Source of the DNA: Tistrella mobilis
GTDB lineage: Bacteria; Pseudomonadota; Alphaproteobacteria; Tistrellales; Tistrellaceae
Assembly: GCF_041468085.1 (NCBI RefSeq)
Contig: NZ_CP121015.1
Location: 1 to 64,000 of the forward strand
Direction of reading: 5' to 3'
Length of the DNA stretch: 64,000 bases
Numbering within the stretch: the first letter of the stretch is position 1; each line of letters starts with the position of its first letter. The notes beneath the pieces were generated by a model, which had not been told where the DNA came from, ran no database searches, and was given only the letters and a program-made list of their open reading frames with translations. Below, in pieces: positions 1 to 8,712 of this stretch. Position numbers and translations under genes: made by a program.

Positions 1-19
1 AGCGGGATGCCGGGAAAGA

Positions 20-47
20 GCCGCCGGGGCGTCAACTCCCCGGCGGC
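20..47. repeat. Perfect hairpin upstream of repA
   Basis: A 10-bp perfect stem (GCCGCCGGGG with its complement) around an 8-nt loop. There is no T-run, so it is not a classical intrinsic terminator on either strand as seen here. It could end a transcript from the left (outside the window) or be part of the control region of the replication gene that starts about 85 bp downstream. Confidence 0.55.
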
Positions 48-132
48 ATGGACCGGTGAGACGTGGTAGTCTGGCCGCGGACACACCACCGCCAGCAGAT
101 GGGGACGGCCACCCCCGGCCGTCCGGAGACGC

Positions 133-1500
133 ATGAAGCGACCGACCAAACGGACGGATACCCAGATCGACCTGTTCGTCGCACTGCCGGGCACCATCCC
201 GACCTACGACCAGCAGGACACGATGGAGCTGCCCTTCTTCTCGCTGGCCAAGCCGACGCCGACGTCGCGCCGGTCGTCGATCGACTACCGGGCGACCGAC
301 GGCAATACCGAGATCCACATCAACGTCACGGCGCCCGAAAGCATCGGCGTCGCCACGATCTGGGATGCCGACATCCTGATCTGGGCCGCCAGCCAGCTGC
401 GCGCCGCGCTGGACCGGGGGGAACCGACCTCGCCGACCATCCGGGTCTCGCTCTATGAATTGCTGCGCGGCATCGGCCGGCCGACCGGCGGCGACGAATA
501 TCGCCGGATCCTGAAGGCGCTGGAACGGCTGAACGCCACCTTCATCCGCACCAATGTCCGCAGCGGCCGCCGCCGCGACCCCAAGGGCTTCCACTGGCTG
601 GAAAGCTATTCGGCGCCGCTGGATGAAAACGGCCGCTCGCTGGGCATCGAATTCACCATCGCCGACTGGCTGTACAAGGGCATCGTCACCGACCGGCTGG
701 TGCTGAGCATCGACCGGTCCTATTTCCAGCTGTCGGGCGGAATCGAACGCTGGCTCTACCGCCTGATCCGGCGCTATTCCACGGCCAATACCCAGGGCTA
801 TGTCCTGCCGCTGCGCTTCCTGCACGAGACCAGCGGCACCACCCAGCGCTATGCCGATTTCGCCAAGGAACTGCGCCGCACCATCGCCCGCCAGCGCCTG
901 CCGGGCTATTGGCTGGATCTGCGCACCCAGGAGGGCGTGGGCGAGGTGCTGTATTTCGTGGCCCGCGACCATCTGGCACCGGCCCTGCCGGCCCCGGAGG
1001 TGGAGGCGAACGGCCGCAAGCGCCGCAAGGCACCGGCGCCGGCACCCGAAACCGCCACCGATGCGCTGATGGAAACCACGGTGGAGATCCTGCAGCCCCC
1101 GGCCAGACCGCGCCGCAAGCCGGCCGCAGCCCGGCGTGGTGCGGGTGAGGATGGGGCAGGTGAGGGCGGGAGGGGCCAGGGCGGGACGGACCAGGCCGGG
1201 ACGGGCCAGGCCGGGACAGTCAAGGGACCCGACGCCCCCGAAGCCGGCCGCTCCGCCCCCCGAAGCCGTCGCACGGCCGAGGCCGTTGCCGCACCCGCCG
1301 AAGGGGCCGAAACCCCGACAGACCGGCCGCTCACCGCCGATCTGCTCGACCAGGCGGTCACGGCGGCGGCAAAACCCGCGCGCAAGCCGCGCAGCACGAC
1401 CCGTGGCACCACCGGCACAGGGGCCGGAACCCCGAAAAAACCCGCAACGACACGCAAACCACGTGCAGCCGGCGCAGCCAAGGGGGCGAAACCCCGATAG
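133..1500 (+). CDS. repA: Plasmid replication initiator protein RepA (RPA family)
   Basis: 455 residues. Residues about 20-285 match the replication initiator A family of alphaproteobacterial plasmids by recognisable pieces: WDADILIWAASQL, SLYELLRGIGRPTGG, RSYFQLSGGIERWLYRLIRR and a final ELRRTIARQRLPGYWLDL stretch. Such proteins bind iterons and open the origin. From about residue 290 the protein becomes a long low-complexity Ala/Pro/Gly/Arg/Lys tail of roughly 165 residues, much longer than usual for the family. The last part of this tail is encoded by copies of the iteron sequence itself (at 1303, 1420 and 1482), and the stop codon TAG is the end of an iteron. ATG at 133 has a weak GGAG just upstream. 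The iteron field follows directly. The family call is firm; the function of the tail is unknown. Confidence 0.9.
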   Translation: MKRPTKRTDTQIDLFVALPGTIPTYDQQDTMELPFFSLAKPTPTSRRSSIDYRATDGNTEIHINVTAPESIGVATIWDADILIWAASQLRAALDRGEPTSPTIRVSLYELLRGIGRPTGGDEYRRILKALERLNATFIRTNVRSGRRRDPKGFHWLESYSAPLDENGRSLGIEFTIADWLYKGIVTDRLVLSIDRSYFQLSGGIERWLYRLIRRYSTANTQGYVLPLRFLHETSGTTQRYADFAKELRRTIARQRLPGYWLDLRTQEGVGEVLYFVARDHLAPALPAPEVEANGRKRRKAPAPAPETATDALMETTVEILQPPARPRRKPAAARRGAGEDGAGEGGRGQGGTDQAGTGQAGTVKGPDAPEAGRSAPRSRRTAEAVAAPAEGAETPTDRPLTADLLDQAVTAAAKPARKPRSTTRGTTGTGAGTPKKPATTRKPRAAGAAKGAKPR

Positions 1501-2397
1501 CCAGGGGCTTTCGCCACGCCGGGCCATACCGGCCGGCGGTGCCGTGTAAGATCTTGTACCTTCGGGATAAATTGCGTGCATCGGTCGCCGCCGCGCGGCG
1601 CGCCGCATCGCCGTCATGCACCGCCCGGGCCCTGCACCACACCTCTCACCGCCCGCAACGATGCCGGCCGGAGGGCCTGCCTGCGCGATCGCCATGCCCC
1701 TCAACCCCTTGAAGCAAAGGCAGCTTCCGGATATCGGCGGCATGCCGGGGGGCGAAACCCCGATAGCCCGGCGCCGGCTGCCACGACCGCCGCGCGCAGG
1801 ATGTGGCGACGATACGACCATCATATGCAGTCACCAAAGACCGTTCCGGCGGCGTTCAGGGGCCGAAACCCCGATAGCCATCGGCCCGATATCCGGCATT
1901 CGGGGGCCGAAACCCCGGGAATCGGGGGTGGGGCAGGGGGGCGAACGGGGGCCGAAACCCCGGCAATTCCGCCGCGTCGGGGGGTAAAACCCCGTGTCGC
2001 GGGCCGATGGCCGCCCGTGGCGCCCCTCATCGCCCGAGCGGTGTGCCGGCCGCCGGACGGGTGAAACCTCTCTGTGGCCGCATTTTTTTTGCCGGGGGCC
2101 AAAACCCCGAGTCCGGTGCCACCGCGCCGGCGCCGCCCGCAGCGCGGCAAAAAACCGCCCCCGCACGGGCCGATTCGGGGTTTCGGCCCCCGGGGGCCAT
2201 GGCCCCCCCCGTCCGGCCCGCCGACCTGCCCCCCGCGGGAGTCGGGCAGGAATCCAAGGCTCCCGCGCAAGGCCATCGGGCCGGGATCTCATACCCCCGC
2301 CATCAGACGCCTGACCACCCCGTGCCGGGGCGTTTCAAATGCAGCGAAGACTCCAGGGGCCGAAACCCCGATTCCTCTGGGGGCCGAAACCCCGATG
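1303..2397. repeat. Iteron field, likely plasmid origin of replication
   Basis: About a dozen copies of a motif with core GGGGCCGAAACCCCGATAG or close variants start near 1303, 1420, 1482, 1747, 1859, 1902, 1947, 1979 (GTAAAACCCC variant), 2094 (CCAAAACCCC variant), 2356 and 2379. One copy at 2173-2191 is inverted. The core GGGGCC-GAAA-CCCC is itself nearly palindromic. The first three copies lie inside the 3' end of repA. Spacing is irregular, unlike tightly phased iterons. Iterons next to an initiator gene are the normal binding sites of that initiator. The stretch 1501-2400 has no convincing gene; the open frames on both strands are GC artefacts. A short T-run at 2083-2090 is the only clear AT patch inside the field. 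Confidence 0.8.
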
Positions 2398-2400
2398 GTT

Positions 2401-2805
2401 ATTTGCGGAAATCATGTATTCGGGGCTTGACAGACGCGGGAAGGCATCCGGACTCGGCTTGACTCCAGGCTTTCGGGTGCGTTTCTCTTGTTGCTGACCG
2501 GAGTTGGACCGGTTTTCTCATGCGCGCCGTGAGTCTTCAGGGATGCCCCGGCATCCGGATGATTCCACATCAGGACCGTGCGGCCGCATATCACTGACGG
2601 GAGATCTGCCGATCATGACCCCGAAATGAGATAGTCCCGTTTACGAAGCCGCTTTGGGCGACACCGCAAACGGGACCGACCTCGACTGACAGACTGGCTC
2701 TCGCCGCCCTATCAGCACCGTGACAAGTCTGATTCTAGGCGGAATAGCTGCTGTTTTCAAGCGCTGACAAGGCGTTGACGGTCTTCCTTTGCCTGTCGTC
2801 CGGAT
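2401..2805. other. Non-coding stretch between iterons and the next gene
   Basis: About 400 bp without a convincing gene, less GC-rich than its surroundings. It holds TTGACA-like hexamers near 2425 and the inverted repeat listed separately at 2634-2676. It is a candidate for the AT-richer unwinding region of the origin and for the promoter of the following winged-helix gene. Confidence 0.4.
2634..2676. promoter_or_regulatory. Inverted repeat upstream of the winged-helix plasmid gene
   Basis: GTCCCGTTT at 2634-2642 and its exact complement AAACGGGAC at 2668-2676, separated by 25 nt. No T-run follows, so an operator or replication-control site is likelier than a terminator. It lies about 170 bp before the start codon of the next gene, which encodes a helix-turn-helix protein that could bind it. 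Confidence 0.4.
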
Positions 2806-2847
2806 GTGACACCGCGGATCACCAGATCCGGCCGGGAGTGTTTTGTC

Positions 2848-3972
2848 GTGTCCGACATGTCTGAACCGACCCGCCTCGGCTGGCTGCACAGGGTGCAGCG
2901 AGGCCGGGAGACGGATGTTTACGGCCTGGCCCTTGCCGCCAGCCTGAGCGTGCTTGCCGATGACGACCATATCGTGCGGGCCAGCCTGCGCGAGCTGGCC
3001 GAAACCGCCCGCATCAGCCCCAAAACCGCCGGCGACCGGCTGCAACGCCTGGCCGAAGACGGCCTGCTGACGCTGGTCGAAACCGGCGCCACCGGCGGCC
3101 ATCAGCCGCGGCGCTTCTATCGGCTCGCCATGGCCGCGGGACTGGCGGCCGCCCGCGGGGTATCATGCCCCCACCCGCCTGCAACAACGCCGGCCGTGTC
3201 GGCGCCGAAGCCCACGGCACTGGCGGCAGATCCGGCGCCGATCGTCGATCCGATGATCCGCCTGGTCAGCCGCATTCAGCAGGCCGCCGCGGCCCCGGGC
3301 TGGAAGCGCGTCAAGGCCGCGGCCGCGGTGGCCGCCGCCGTGGAGACCGCCGGCCTTGCCGCCGTCGAGGCCTTTGCCGACCGTCTGGGCCAGGGCCCGA
3401 AGCGCCCGGCCTATGACATCGCGGTCGCGCTCTCGCAGCTGGCCGAGCCTGGATCGGCGACCGCGCCGCAGACCCCGGCCGATACCTGCGCCCCAGGCGG
3501 CGAGGCGGAGGCCGAGGCCGCCCCGCCCGCCCCGCCCGCCCCGCCCGCCCCGCCCGCACCTTCCGCACCGCCGCTGCCCGCCGCCTATCGGGCCGAAGCC
3601 GAAAGCCTGGTGGTCCTGGCCGGGCTCGACCCCGCGCGCCGGCGCACGCTGGATGCGCTGGTGACCGCAAGCGGCCGGCCGGCCCCCTGCTGGGGCCTGC
3701 GCGACGCCACGGTCACGGCCATCGGCCGGGCGCTGGCAGAGGCCGATGCCGGCCGCCTGACCATCCCCGCCGCCGCGGCCACCCTCCGCCACGACCTGCG
3801 CCCCAGACCCGCCTGTCAGGCCACCCTGGCGCCCATAGGACTCACCAGGAACAGGACTCTTCCTTCAAGACCTTATCCGGATCCGGATCCGGAACCCGAC
3901 TGGATGAAACTGGCAGGAATGACCGGCCCCATCCGTGGTCGGCCAGCCATCGAAGGCTGGATCCCGGGATAA
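2848..3972 (+). CDS. Winged helix-turn-helix plasmid protein, function unknown
   Basis: 374 residues if started at GTG 2848, which has GGGAG nine bases upstream; ATG 2857 and an upstream ATG at 2806 are alternatives. Residues about 10-95 form a winged helix-turn-helix domain (SLRELAETARISPKTAGDRLQRL recognised in two parts: helix SLRELAETARI and helix KTAGDRLQRLAEDGLL) followed by a wing. The middle has a stretch of tandem Pro/Ala (APPAPPAPPAP type) encoded by a 9-bp GC repeat. The C-terminal 130 residues (VVLAGLDPARRRTLDALVTA) are helical and unassigned. Its position beside repA and the iterons suggests a role in plasmid replication control or partition, but no known family name can be given. 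Confidence 0.65.
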   Translation: MSDMSEPTRLGWLHRVQRGRETDVYGLALAASLSVLADDDHIVRASLRELAETARISPKTAGDRLQRLAEDGLLTLVETGATGGHQPRRFYRLAMAAGLAAARGVSCPHPPATTPAVSAPKPTALAADPAPIVDPMIRLVSRIQQAAAAPGWKRVKAAAAVAAAVETAGLAAVEAFADRLGQGPKRPAYDIAVALSQLAEPGSATAPQTPADTCAPGGEAEAEAAPPAPPAPPAPPAPSAPPLPAAYRAEAESLVVLAGLDPARRRTLDALVTASGRPAPCWGLRDATVTAIGRALAEADAGRLTIPAAAATLRHDLRPRPACQATLAPIGLTRNRTLPSRPYPDPDPEPDWMKLAGMTGPIRGRPAIEGWIPG

Positions 3973-4193
3973 GGCCGATGGCTGTGACACCGGCCTTATC
4001 CTCCGGCCGGCCGCCCCGATATGCACGCGTCGGAGGACGCAATATCCTTGGGGTTGTTTATGTAAATCAATTTGAAATTTATGCGCTTGGTACCCTTACC
4101 GGCCTGCCCTAGACTGCCCGTGTCGGCCGCTTTTCCGGCGTGCCGGTCAGGCAAGGGCGATCCGCGCCCCGCCAATCACGGAGGAGTAGAGGC

Positions 4194-4676
4194 ATGTCGG
4201 CTGGCCCGATCGAACGAACCGTCATCATCCGCCACAAATCCACCGGCCGCCTGCTCGGCCTCTCGACCCTTGAGGTTGCGCCCGGCCAGATGGTGTCGCT
4301 GATCGGCCTCACCGACGAGGATGGTGTGCGCAACAGGGCAGAGGTGATCTGGAAGCTGGTCGGCGAGCCGCCGATCTCGCAGGAACTGGCCCTGATCAAC
4401 GAAACCGCCGGGGCCTATGTCGGTGTCGACCCCACGGTACACGACACCCATGAGATCCACACCCTCAACGCCGTGGCCATCGGCCTTGTCGCCGGGGAGG
4501 AGCCGCCCGCCTTCCTGATGGAGGTCAGCAGAACCGGCCAGCTGTTCAGCCTGGGCCACACCCAGTATCTCAACCTGCGCCGGCTGGGCGCGGTGACCGC
4601 GGTCTGGGCACCGATGGCCAGCCCGGCCGAGGAGGTCGAGGCGGAATTCGAGTGGGAGATCATCGCGATCGACTGA
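4194..4676 (+). CDS. Hypothetical protein, 160 residues
   Basis: ATG 4194 is preceded by a strong GGAGGAG seven bases upstream, so it is preferred over an upstream in-frame start at 4140. The protein is acidic, has no signal peptide or membrane segment, and contains no motif I recognise. It begins MSAGPIERTVIIRHKS and ends in an acidic EEVEAEFEWEI run. An AT-rich patch at about 4058-4082, unusual for this DNA, may hold its promoter. It stands alone: the next gene is on the opposite strand, tail to tail. Confidence 0.6.
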   Translation: MSAGPIERTVIIRHKSTGRLLGLSTLEVAPGQMVSLIGLTDEDGVRNRAEVIWKLVGEPPISQELALINETAGAYVGVDPTVHDTHEIHTLNAVAIGLVAGEEPPAFLMEVSRTGQLFSLGHTQYLNLRRLGAVTAVWAPMASPAEEVEAEFEWEIIAID

Positions 4677-4708
4677 CCGCGATCTGCCGGCGGCCTGATG
4701 CCCGGCAC

Positions 4709-5395
4709 TCACGCCGCCGGCGGCACCTCATCCCCCCACAGCTCGGGCCGGGCGATCACCCGGGCGCGGAAGGCGGCTTCCGCCGCCGGCGTCAGCTGCC
4801 GGTCGGTATAGGTCTGATAATAGATCGGCAGCAGCGACAGGCGGACCGACATCGGCTCGCGGACGTCGAGGGCGTAATAGCCCATCTGGATGAAATAGAA
4901 ATTCCGCGCCCGGATCTCGGCCTGCCCGGCATCGAAGCCGTGGTGGGCATACATGTCGACCAGGGCTTTGAGACGGGTCTGGTCGGCCGCGCGGATCGTA
5001 TCCTGGATGGCCGGCATGCCGCGCGCCCAGTCGCGCACCGCGAAATCGAGCCTGGGGTCGAACCGCTCCGGATCCAGCCAGACCTCGAACAGCGCCAGGA
5101 TGCAGGCTTCCAGCGTCGGGCCTGCCGTGGCCGCGCGCAGGATCGCATCGGTGTTCTTCAGGTTCCAGACCTCCAGCATCGCCTCCAGCAGCGCCGCCCG
5201 ATCCTGGAAATGCCAGTAGAAGCTGCCGCGGGTCACCCCCAGCCCGTCGGCCAGCCGCGTGATGCGCACGGCATCGACCCCGCTTTCCACCAGCATCTGC
5301 AGCGCCTTTTCAAGCCAGTCCGCCCGGCTCAGGCGCGGCGCGCGTGCGTCGTCTTCGGGCATGCTCACCTGCTCGATCAGCCGGCGGTTCGTCAT
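4709..5395 (-). CDS. TetR/AcrR family transcriptional regulator
   Basis: 228 residues from ATG 5395, chosen because GGAGA lies five bases upstream; an ATG at 5407 overlaps the candidate operator. Residues about 25-70 are the TetR helix-turn-helix (ITRLADGLGVTRGSFYWHF), followed by an all-helical ligand-binding part with RNFYFIQMGYYAL. It is divergent from a cupin-oxidase-TRAP cluster and is the probable local repressor of that cluster. Confidence 0.85.
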   Translation of the reverse strand: MTNRRLIEQVSMPEDDARAPRLSRADWLEKALQMLVESGVDAVRITRLADGLGVTRGSFYWHFQDRAALLEAMLEVWNLKNTDAILRAATAGPTLEACILALFEVWLDPERFDPRLDFAVRDWARGMPAIQDTIRAADQTRLKALVDMYAHHGFDAGQAEIRARNFYFIQMGYYALDVREPMSVRLSLLPIYYQTYTDRQLTPAAEAAFRARVIARPELWGDEVPPAA

Positions 5396-5405
5396 TGACG
5401 TCTCC

Positions 5406-5419
5406 ATACAGGTCTGTAT
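5406..5419. promoter_or_regulatory. Candidate TetR operator (ATACAG-GT-CTGTAT)
   Basis: A 6-bp perfect inverted repeat with a 2-bp centre, ten bases upstream of the regulator start codon, in the 145-bp divergent intergenic region. Size and place fit an autoregulatory TetR site. Confidence 0.5.
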
Positions 5420-5471
5420 TGTTCAAGACATAAGTGTACGGTGTCGGGCGCTCTCTGGCCAGAGTCTCCAT

Positions 5472-5502
5472 AACGAAGACGTGGCTCCACAACGAAGACG
5501 TG
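5472..5502. promoter_or_regulatory. Two direct repeats AACGAAGACGTG before the cupin gene
   Basis: Exact 12-bp copies at 5472-5483 and 5491-5502, 19 bp apart, with a third degenerate GCAAAGACGG at 5511. They end about 40 bp before the cupin start codon. Direct repeats at near two-turn spacing suggest an activator or repressor site. Confidence 0.4.
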
Positions 5503-5540
5503 ACACCACAGCAAAGACGGCAACCGGGGGGAAGGGAGAG

Positions 5541-5921
5541 ATGACGGTGCAGGTGAAATCGCCACCCAGGGTGATGCGGTTCGACGGGTTGCGCTTCGAG
5601 CCCCGCTTCGCCTTCCCCGAGATGGCCCGCGTGGTGGAAGTGGCGGGGGCGGAAGACGGCAGCGCGCTTGCCGGCGGCTTCGCGCGCTTCTCCGGCGCCC
5701 GGATCGCGTGGCAGCTGCGGTATGACGAGCTGATCCTGGTGCTCGACGGCCGGCTTGTGGTCGAAACCGCGGACGGCCGGCTGGAGGCCGGGCCCATGGA
5801 TACGATCTGGCTGCCGGCCGGCACCGATCTGGTCTACAGCTCGGAAAACGCGCTGGTCTGGTACTGCCTGCAGCCGGCCGGCTGGTCGCGGGAGATGGAT
5901 GCGGCGGGGGGCCGGGCATGA
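5541..5921 (+). CDS. Small cupin-domain protein (EutQ-like)
   Basis: 126 residues. ATG 5541 follows GAAGGGAGAG. The core ELILVLDGRLVVE then LEAGPMDTIWLPAGTDL is a single cupin barrel. The usual metal-binding HxH is missing (YDELILVL at that place), as in EutQ-like cupins, so a metal-dependent dioxygenase role is unlikely. Its stop overlaps the start of the FAD oxidoreductase by 4 bp (ATGA), so the two are translationally coupled and probably act on the same substrate, perhaps an amine or amino alcohol brought in by the TRAP system downstream. Confidence 0.75.
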   Translation: MTVQVKSPPRVMRFDGLRFEPRFAFPEMARVVEVAGAEDGSALAGGFARFSGARIAWQLRYDELILVLDGRLVVETADGRLEAGPMDTIWLPAGTDLVYSSENALVWYCLQPAGWSREMDAAGGRA

Positions 5922-7237
5922 CCGCCATCACCCTGCTGCCCGAGAACGACCGCACGAACGGCTGGAGCGCCGATCTGCCGCCGCGCCGGCCGAAGCCGCC
6001 GCTCGGCCGCGACGTCACCGCCGATGTCGTGGTGATCGGGGCCGGTTTCGCCGGGCTCGGCGCCGCGCGCCGGCTGGCGGAGCTCAGGCCCGATGCGAAG
6101 ATCGTGGTGCTGGAAGCGGGCCAGCTGGGCGAGGGCGCCTCGGGCCGCAATTCCGGCTTTGCGATCGACCTGCCGCATAATGTCGGCTCGTCGCTGGAAG
6201 AACTGGCCAAGGGCCTGGCCTATAAACGCCTCGCCCGTGCCGGCATCGCCTCGCTCAAAGACACGATCACCCGCCACGGCATCGATTGCGACTGGAGCGA
6301 AGACGGCAAATACCACACCGCCTCGTCGGATCGCGGCGCGGACGAGGTGCTGCGGCCGACGGTGGCGGAACTCGTCCGGCTGGGCGAGCCTCATGAATGG
6401 CTGGACCGCGCGGCGACCGCCCGCCGCCTCGGCACCCGCCATTTCGCCGCCGCGGTCTTCACCCCCGGCACGGTGCTGGTCAATCCGGCGGCGCTGACTC
6501 GCGGTTTGGGCGACAACTTGCCCGAGAATGTCGACCTTTATGAAGGCACCCCGGTTGTAGATGCCGAATTCGGCACGACCGTGGTGCTGAAAACGCCCGG
6601 CGGCAGCCTGCGCGCGCCCAAGGCCATTCTGGCGGTGAACGGGCTGGCGATGCGGTTCGGCTTCTGGAAAGGCCGGCTGCTCAACTTTGCCGCCCATGCC
6701 AGCCTGACCCGGCGGCTGACTGTGGCCGAACAGGCGGCGCTGGGCGATATCCGGCCCTGGGGATCAACCCCCGCCAATGCCTTCGCCGGCATCACCATGC
6801 GCTACACCAACGACCGGCGGATCCTGATCCGGCAGAACATCCACTACTGCCCGGGTATGCGTCAGCCCGATGCCCGCCGCACGCAGATCCGCACCAACCA
6901 TCAACGCCTGTTCGACCAGCGTTTCCCGATGCTGAAGGGCGTGCAGATGGAACATACCTGGACCGGCTTCATCTGCCTGTCGCGCAACGGCGCCCCCGGT
7001 TTCGGCCGGGTGGCCCCCAATGTCTGGAGCGCGGTCTGCCAGAATGCGGTCGGCATCGCCAAGGGCACGATCGGCGGCCGGCTGGCGGCCGCCATGGCGC
7101 TGGGCGAGGACGAGCCGCTGATCGCGGACATGGTGAGCCTCGGCACCCCGAGCCGCTTGCCGCCGCGCCCCTTCCTCGACATCGGCGTGCGGTCGCGCTT
7201 CGCGCTCGAAATCTTCGCCAATCGTCACGAGGCCTGA
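5918..7237 (+). CDS. FAD-dependent amino-acid/amine oxidoreductase (DadA/OrdL type)
   Basis: 439 residues. An N-terminal Rossmann motif (VVVIGAGFAGLGAARRL, residues about 32-48) and the SGRNSGFAID segment characteristic of DAO-superfamily flavoproteins such as gamma-glutamylputrescine oxidoreductase and related amino-acid oxidases. The C-terminal WTGFICLSRNGAPGFGRV is the second FAD/substrate region. No signal peptide. It shares a 4-bp overlap with the cupin gene upstream. Substrate is not readable from sequence; an N-methyl or polyamine-type compound is the family norm. Confidence 0.85.
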   Translation: MTAITLLPENDRTNGWSADLPPRRPKPPLGRDVTADVVVIGAGFAGLGAARRLAELRPDAKIVVLEAGQLGEGASGRNSGFAIDLPHNVGSSLEELAKGLAYKRLARAGIASLKDTITRHGIDCDWSEDGKYHTASSDRGADEVLRPTVAELVRLGEPHEWLDRAATARRLGTRHFAAAVFTPGTVLVNPAALTRGLGDNLPENVDLYEGTPVVDAEFGTTVVLKTPGGSLRAPKAILAVNGLAMRFGFWKGRLLNFAAHASLTRRLTVAEQAALGDIRPWGSTPANAFAGITMRYTNDRRILIRQNIHYCPGMRQPDARRTQIRTNHQRLFDQRFPMLKGVQMEHTWTGFICLSRNGAPGFGRVAPNVWSAVCQNAVGIAKGTIGGRLAAAMALGEDEPLIADMVSLGTPSRLPPRPFLDIGVRSRFALEIFANRHEA

Positions 7238-7650
7238 GGCTGTGATTGCCTGCGCGCCCTGGACGATTCGTCTTTACAAGACCTGCGCCGTCGATCACCG
7301 GAAATTCGCGGCAGATCCAGGCCTTCTGACAGTCTTCACGCGGACAGGAACCTGGATCCCCGCCTTCGCGGGGATGACGGTATAGAGGATGTACACAGGT
7401 TGTCCGGTGCAGAAGCTGACAGGGGCGGGGGTTGAGAACATAGAACGGGTGCCGGATCTTGAATCGGATACTGTCGATGTCCTGAACGGCCACCGATGTT
7501 CTTTGCGCAACACTCACCACCGTCATCCAGGACGTCGGCAGGTGCGGGGCGGGAGAGGGGAGCCCGAGACCGGCAGTCGACGGCGTTGACCATCCACACA
7601 AAGACGATCCGCAACAGGATCGCATCCATGTGATCAGGGAGGATACCCGC
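7238..7650. other. Intergenic region with one REP-like palindrome
   Basis: About 410 bp without a credible gene. At 7351-7380 it carries a REP-like element (CCTGGATCCCC then CGCCTTCGCGGGGATGACGG), with a GC stem around a TTCG-type loop. The same element is found singly at 55021-55050 and in inverted pairs inside the 353-bp tandem repeats at 57.4-61.3 kb. On the + strand it lies downstream of the oxidase gene and could slow or stop its transcript. Confidence 0.6.
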
Positions 7651-8652
7651 ATGACCATCAGGACGATGCTGGCCGGCGGCGCATTGCTGGCGCTGGCCGC
7701 GACCGGGCTTGCCGCAGCCCCGGCCCGGGCGGTGACGCTGAAGCTTGCGACCGATTCCGGGGCCAAGGGCTCGGATGCCGGCAATGCGATCGAGGCCTGG
7801 GCCGAAAAGATCAGGGCCGGCACGAAGGGTGAGCTCGATGTCCAGGTCTTCTACCAGAACGAACTGGGCGGCCAGCAGGAAGTCTTCGACCTGCTGATGG
7901 CCGGCGATGTCGACCTGATGCTGAACTGGCCGATGACCTCTTACGATCAGCGGATTTCGCTGATCTACACGCCCTATATGTTCACCGACTGGCCCGAGGC
8001 GCTGAAGGCCTATGGGCCGGGCGGCTGGCTCCACGCGGCCCTGGGCGACATCTATGGCGATATCGGGCTGCGCTTCCTGGGCGCCTGGCCCGAGGGCTTC
8101 AACGGCGTCGCCACCCGCGGCGGCCATGCCACCACGATCGAGGCCGCGAAGGCGTTCAAGGTGCGGGTGCCGCCGGTGTCGCCCTTCACCGAGACCGTGG
8201 CGGCGATGGGCTATCAGACCGCGACCGTCGATTGGGGGGAGCTGTATTCCGCCATCCAGACCGGCGTGGTCGATGGCGAGGCGGCCAATGTCATCTTCTA
8301 CGACGTCACCTATTTCGGCGATGTGCTGACCGATTACGTCCACACCCGCCAGCAGTTCCTGACCGGCATCCTGACCGCGAACGAGGAAAGCTGGCAGGAG
8401 CTGACGCCGGCACAGCAGACCGTGGTGGCAGAGGCCGCGCGTCAGGTGATGGTGGCGCAGTTCGACGCGGCTAAGGCGGCGGACGAGGCCCATGTGGCCG
8501 CGTGGAAAAAGCTGGGCCATACCTATGTCGAACCCTCGGCCGAAGAGCTGGCGGCCCTGACCAAAGCGGTACGCGCCGCCGTCTGGCCGGGCATGGAAAA
8601 GGTGCTGGGGCCCGAGCTGATGGCCCGGGTGCGCGCGCAGACCGGCAACTGA
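7651..8652 (+). CDS. TRAP transporter substrate-binding protein, DctP family
   Basis: 333 residues from ATG 7651, with AGGGAGG eight bases upstream. It has a Sec signal peptide (MTIRTMLAGGALLALAATG, cleavage after about APARA, residue 28) and a DctP fold: VTLKLATDSGAKGSD at the mature N-terminus and TATVDWGELYSAIQTGVVDGEA in the ligand-arginine/hinge region. It works in the periplasm, delivering an organic anion to the DctQM membrane part encoded next. The adjacent oxidase suggests the solute is its substrate or a related compound. Confidence 0.9.
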   Translation: MTIRTMLAGGALLALAATGLAAAPARAVTLKLATDSGAKGSDAGNAIEAWAEKIRAGTKGELDVQVFYQNELGGQQEVFDLLMAGDVDLMLNWPMTSYDQRISLIYTPYMFTDWPEALKAYGPGGWLHAALGDIYGDIGLRFLGAWPEGFNGVATRGGHATTIEAAKAFKVRVPPVSPFTETVAAMGYQTATVDWGELYSAIQTGVVDGEAANVIFYDVTYFGDVLTDYVHTRQQFLTGILTANEESWQELTPAQQTVVAEAARQVMVAQFDAAKAADEAHVAAWKKLGHTYVEPSAEELAALTKAVRAAVWPGMEKVLGPELMARVRAQTGN

Positions 8653-8712
8653 CCGGCGGCCCATCCCGCCCCTCTCGCCCCGTCCCGCCCGCCATCTTTG
8701 GGGGTTGTGCCC

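Noticed and set aside
2412-2594. A 60-codon minus-strand frame next to the origin
   Set aside because: No ribosome site, no motif and no neighbours in the same direction.
3521-3570. Short tandem CCCGCCCGC repeat as a mobile or regulatory element
   Set aside because: It is in frame and encodes a Pro/Ala linker of the winged-helix protein; simple-sequence expansion is enough to explain it.
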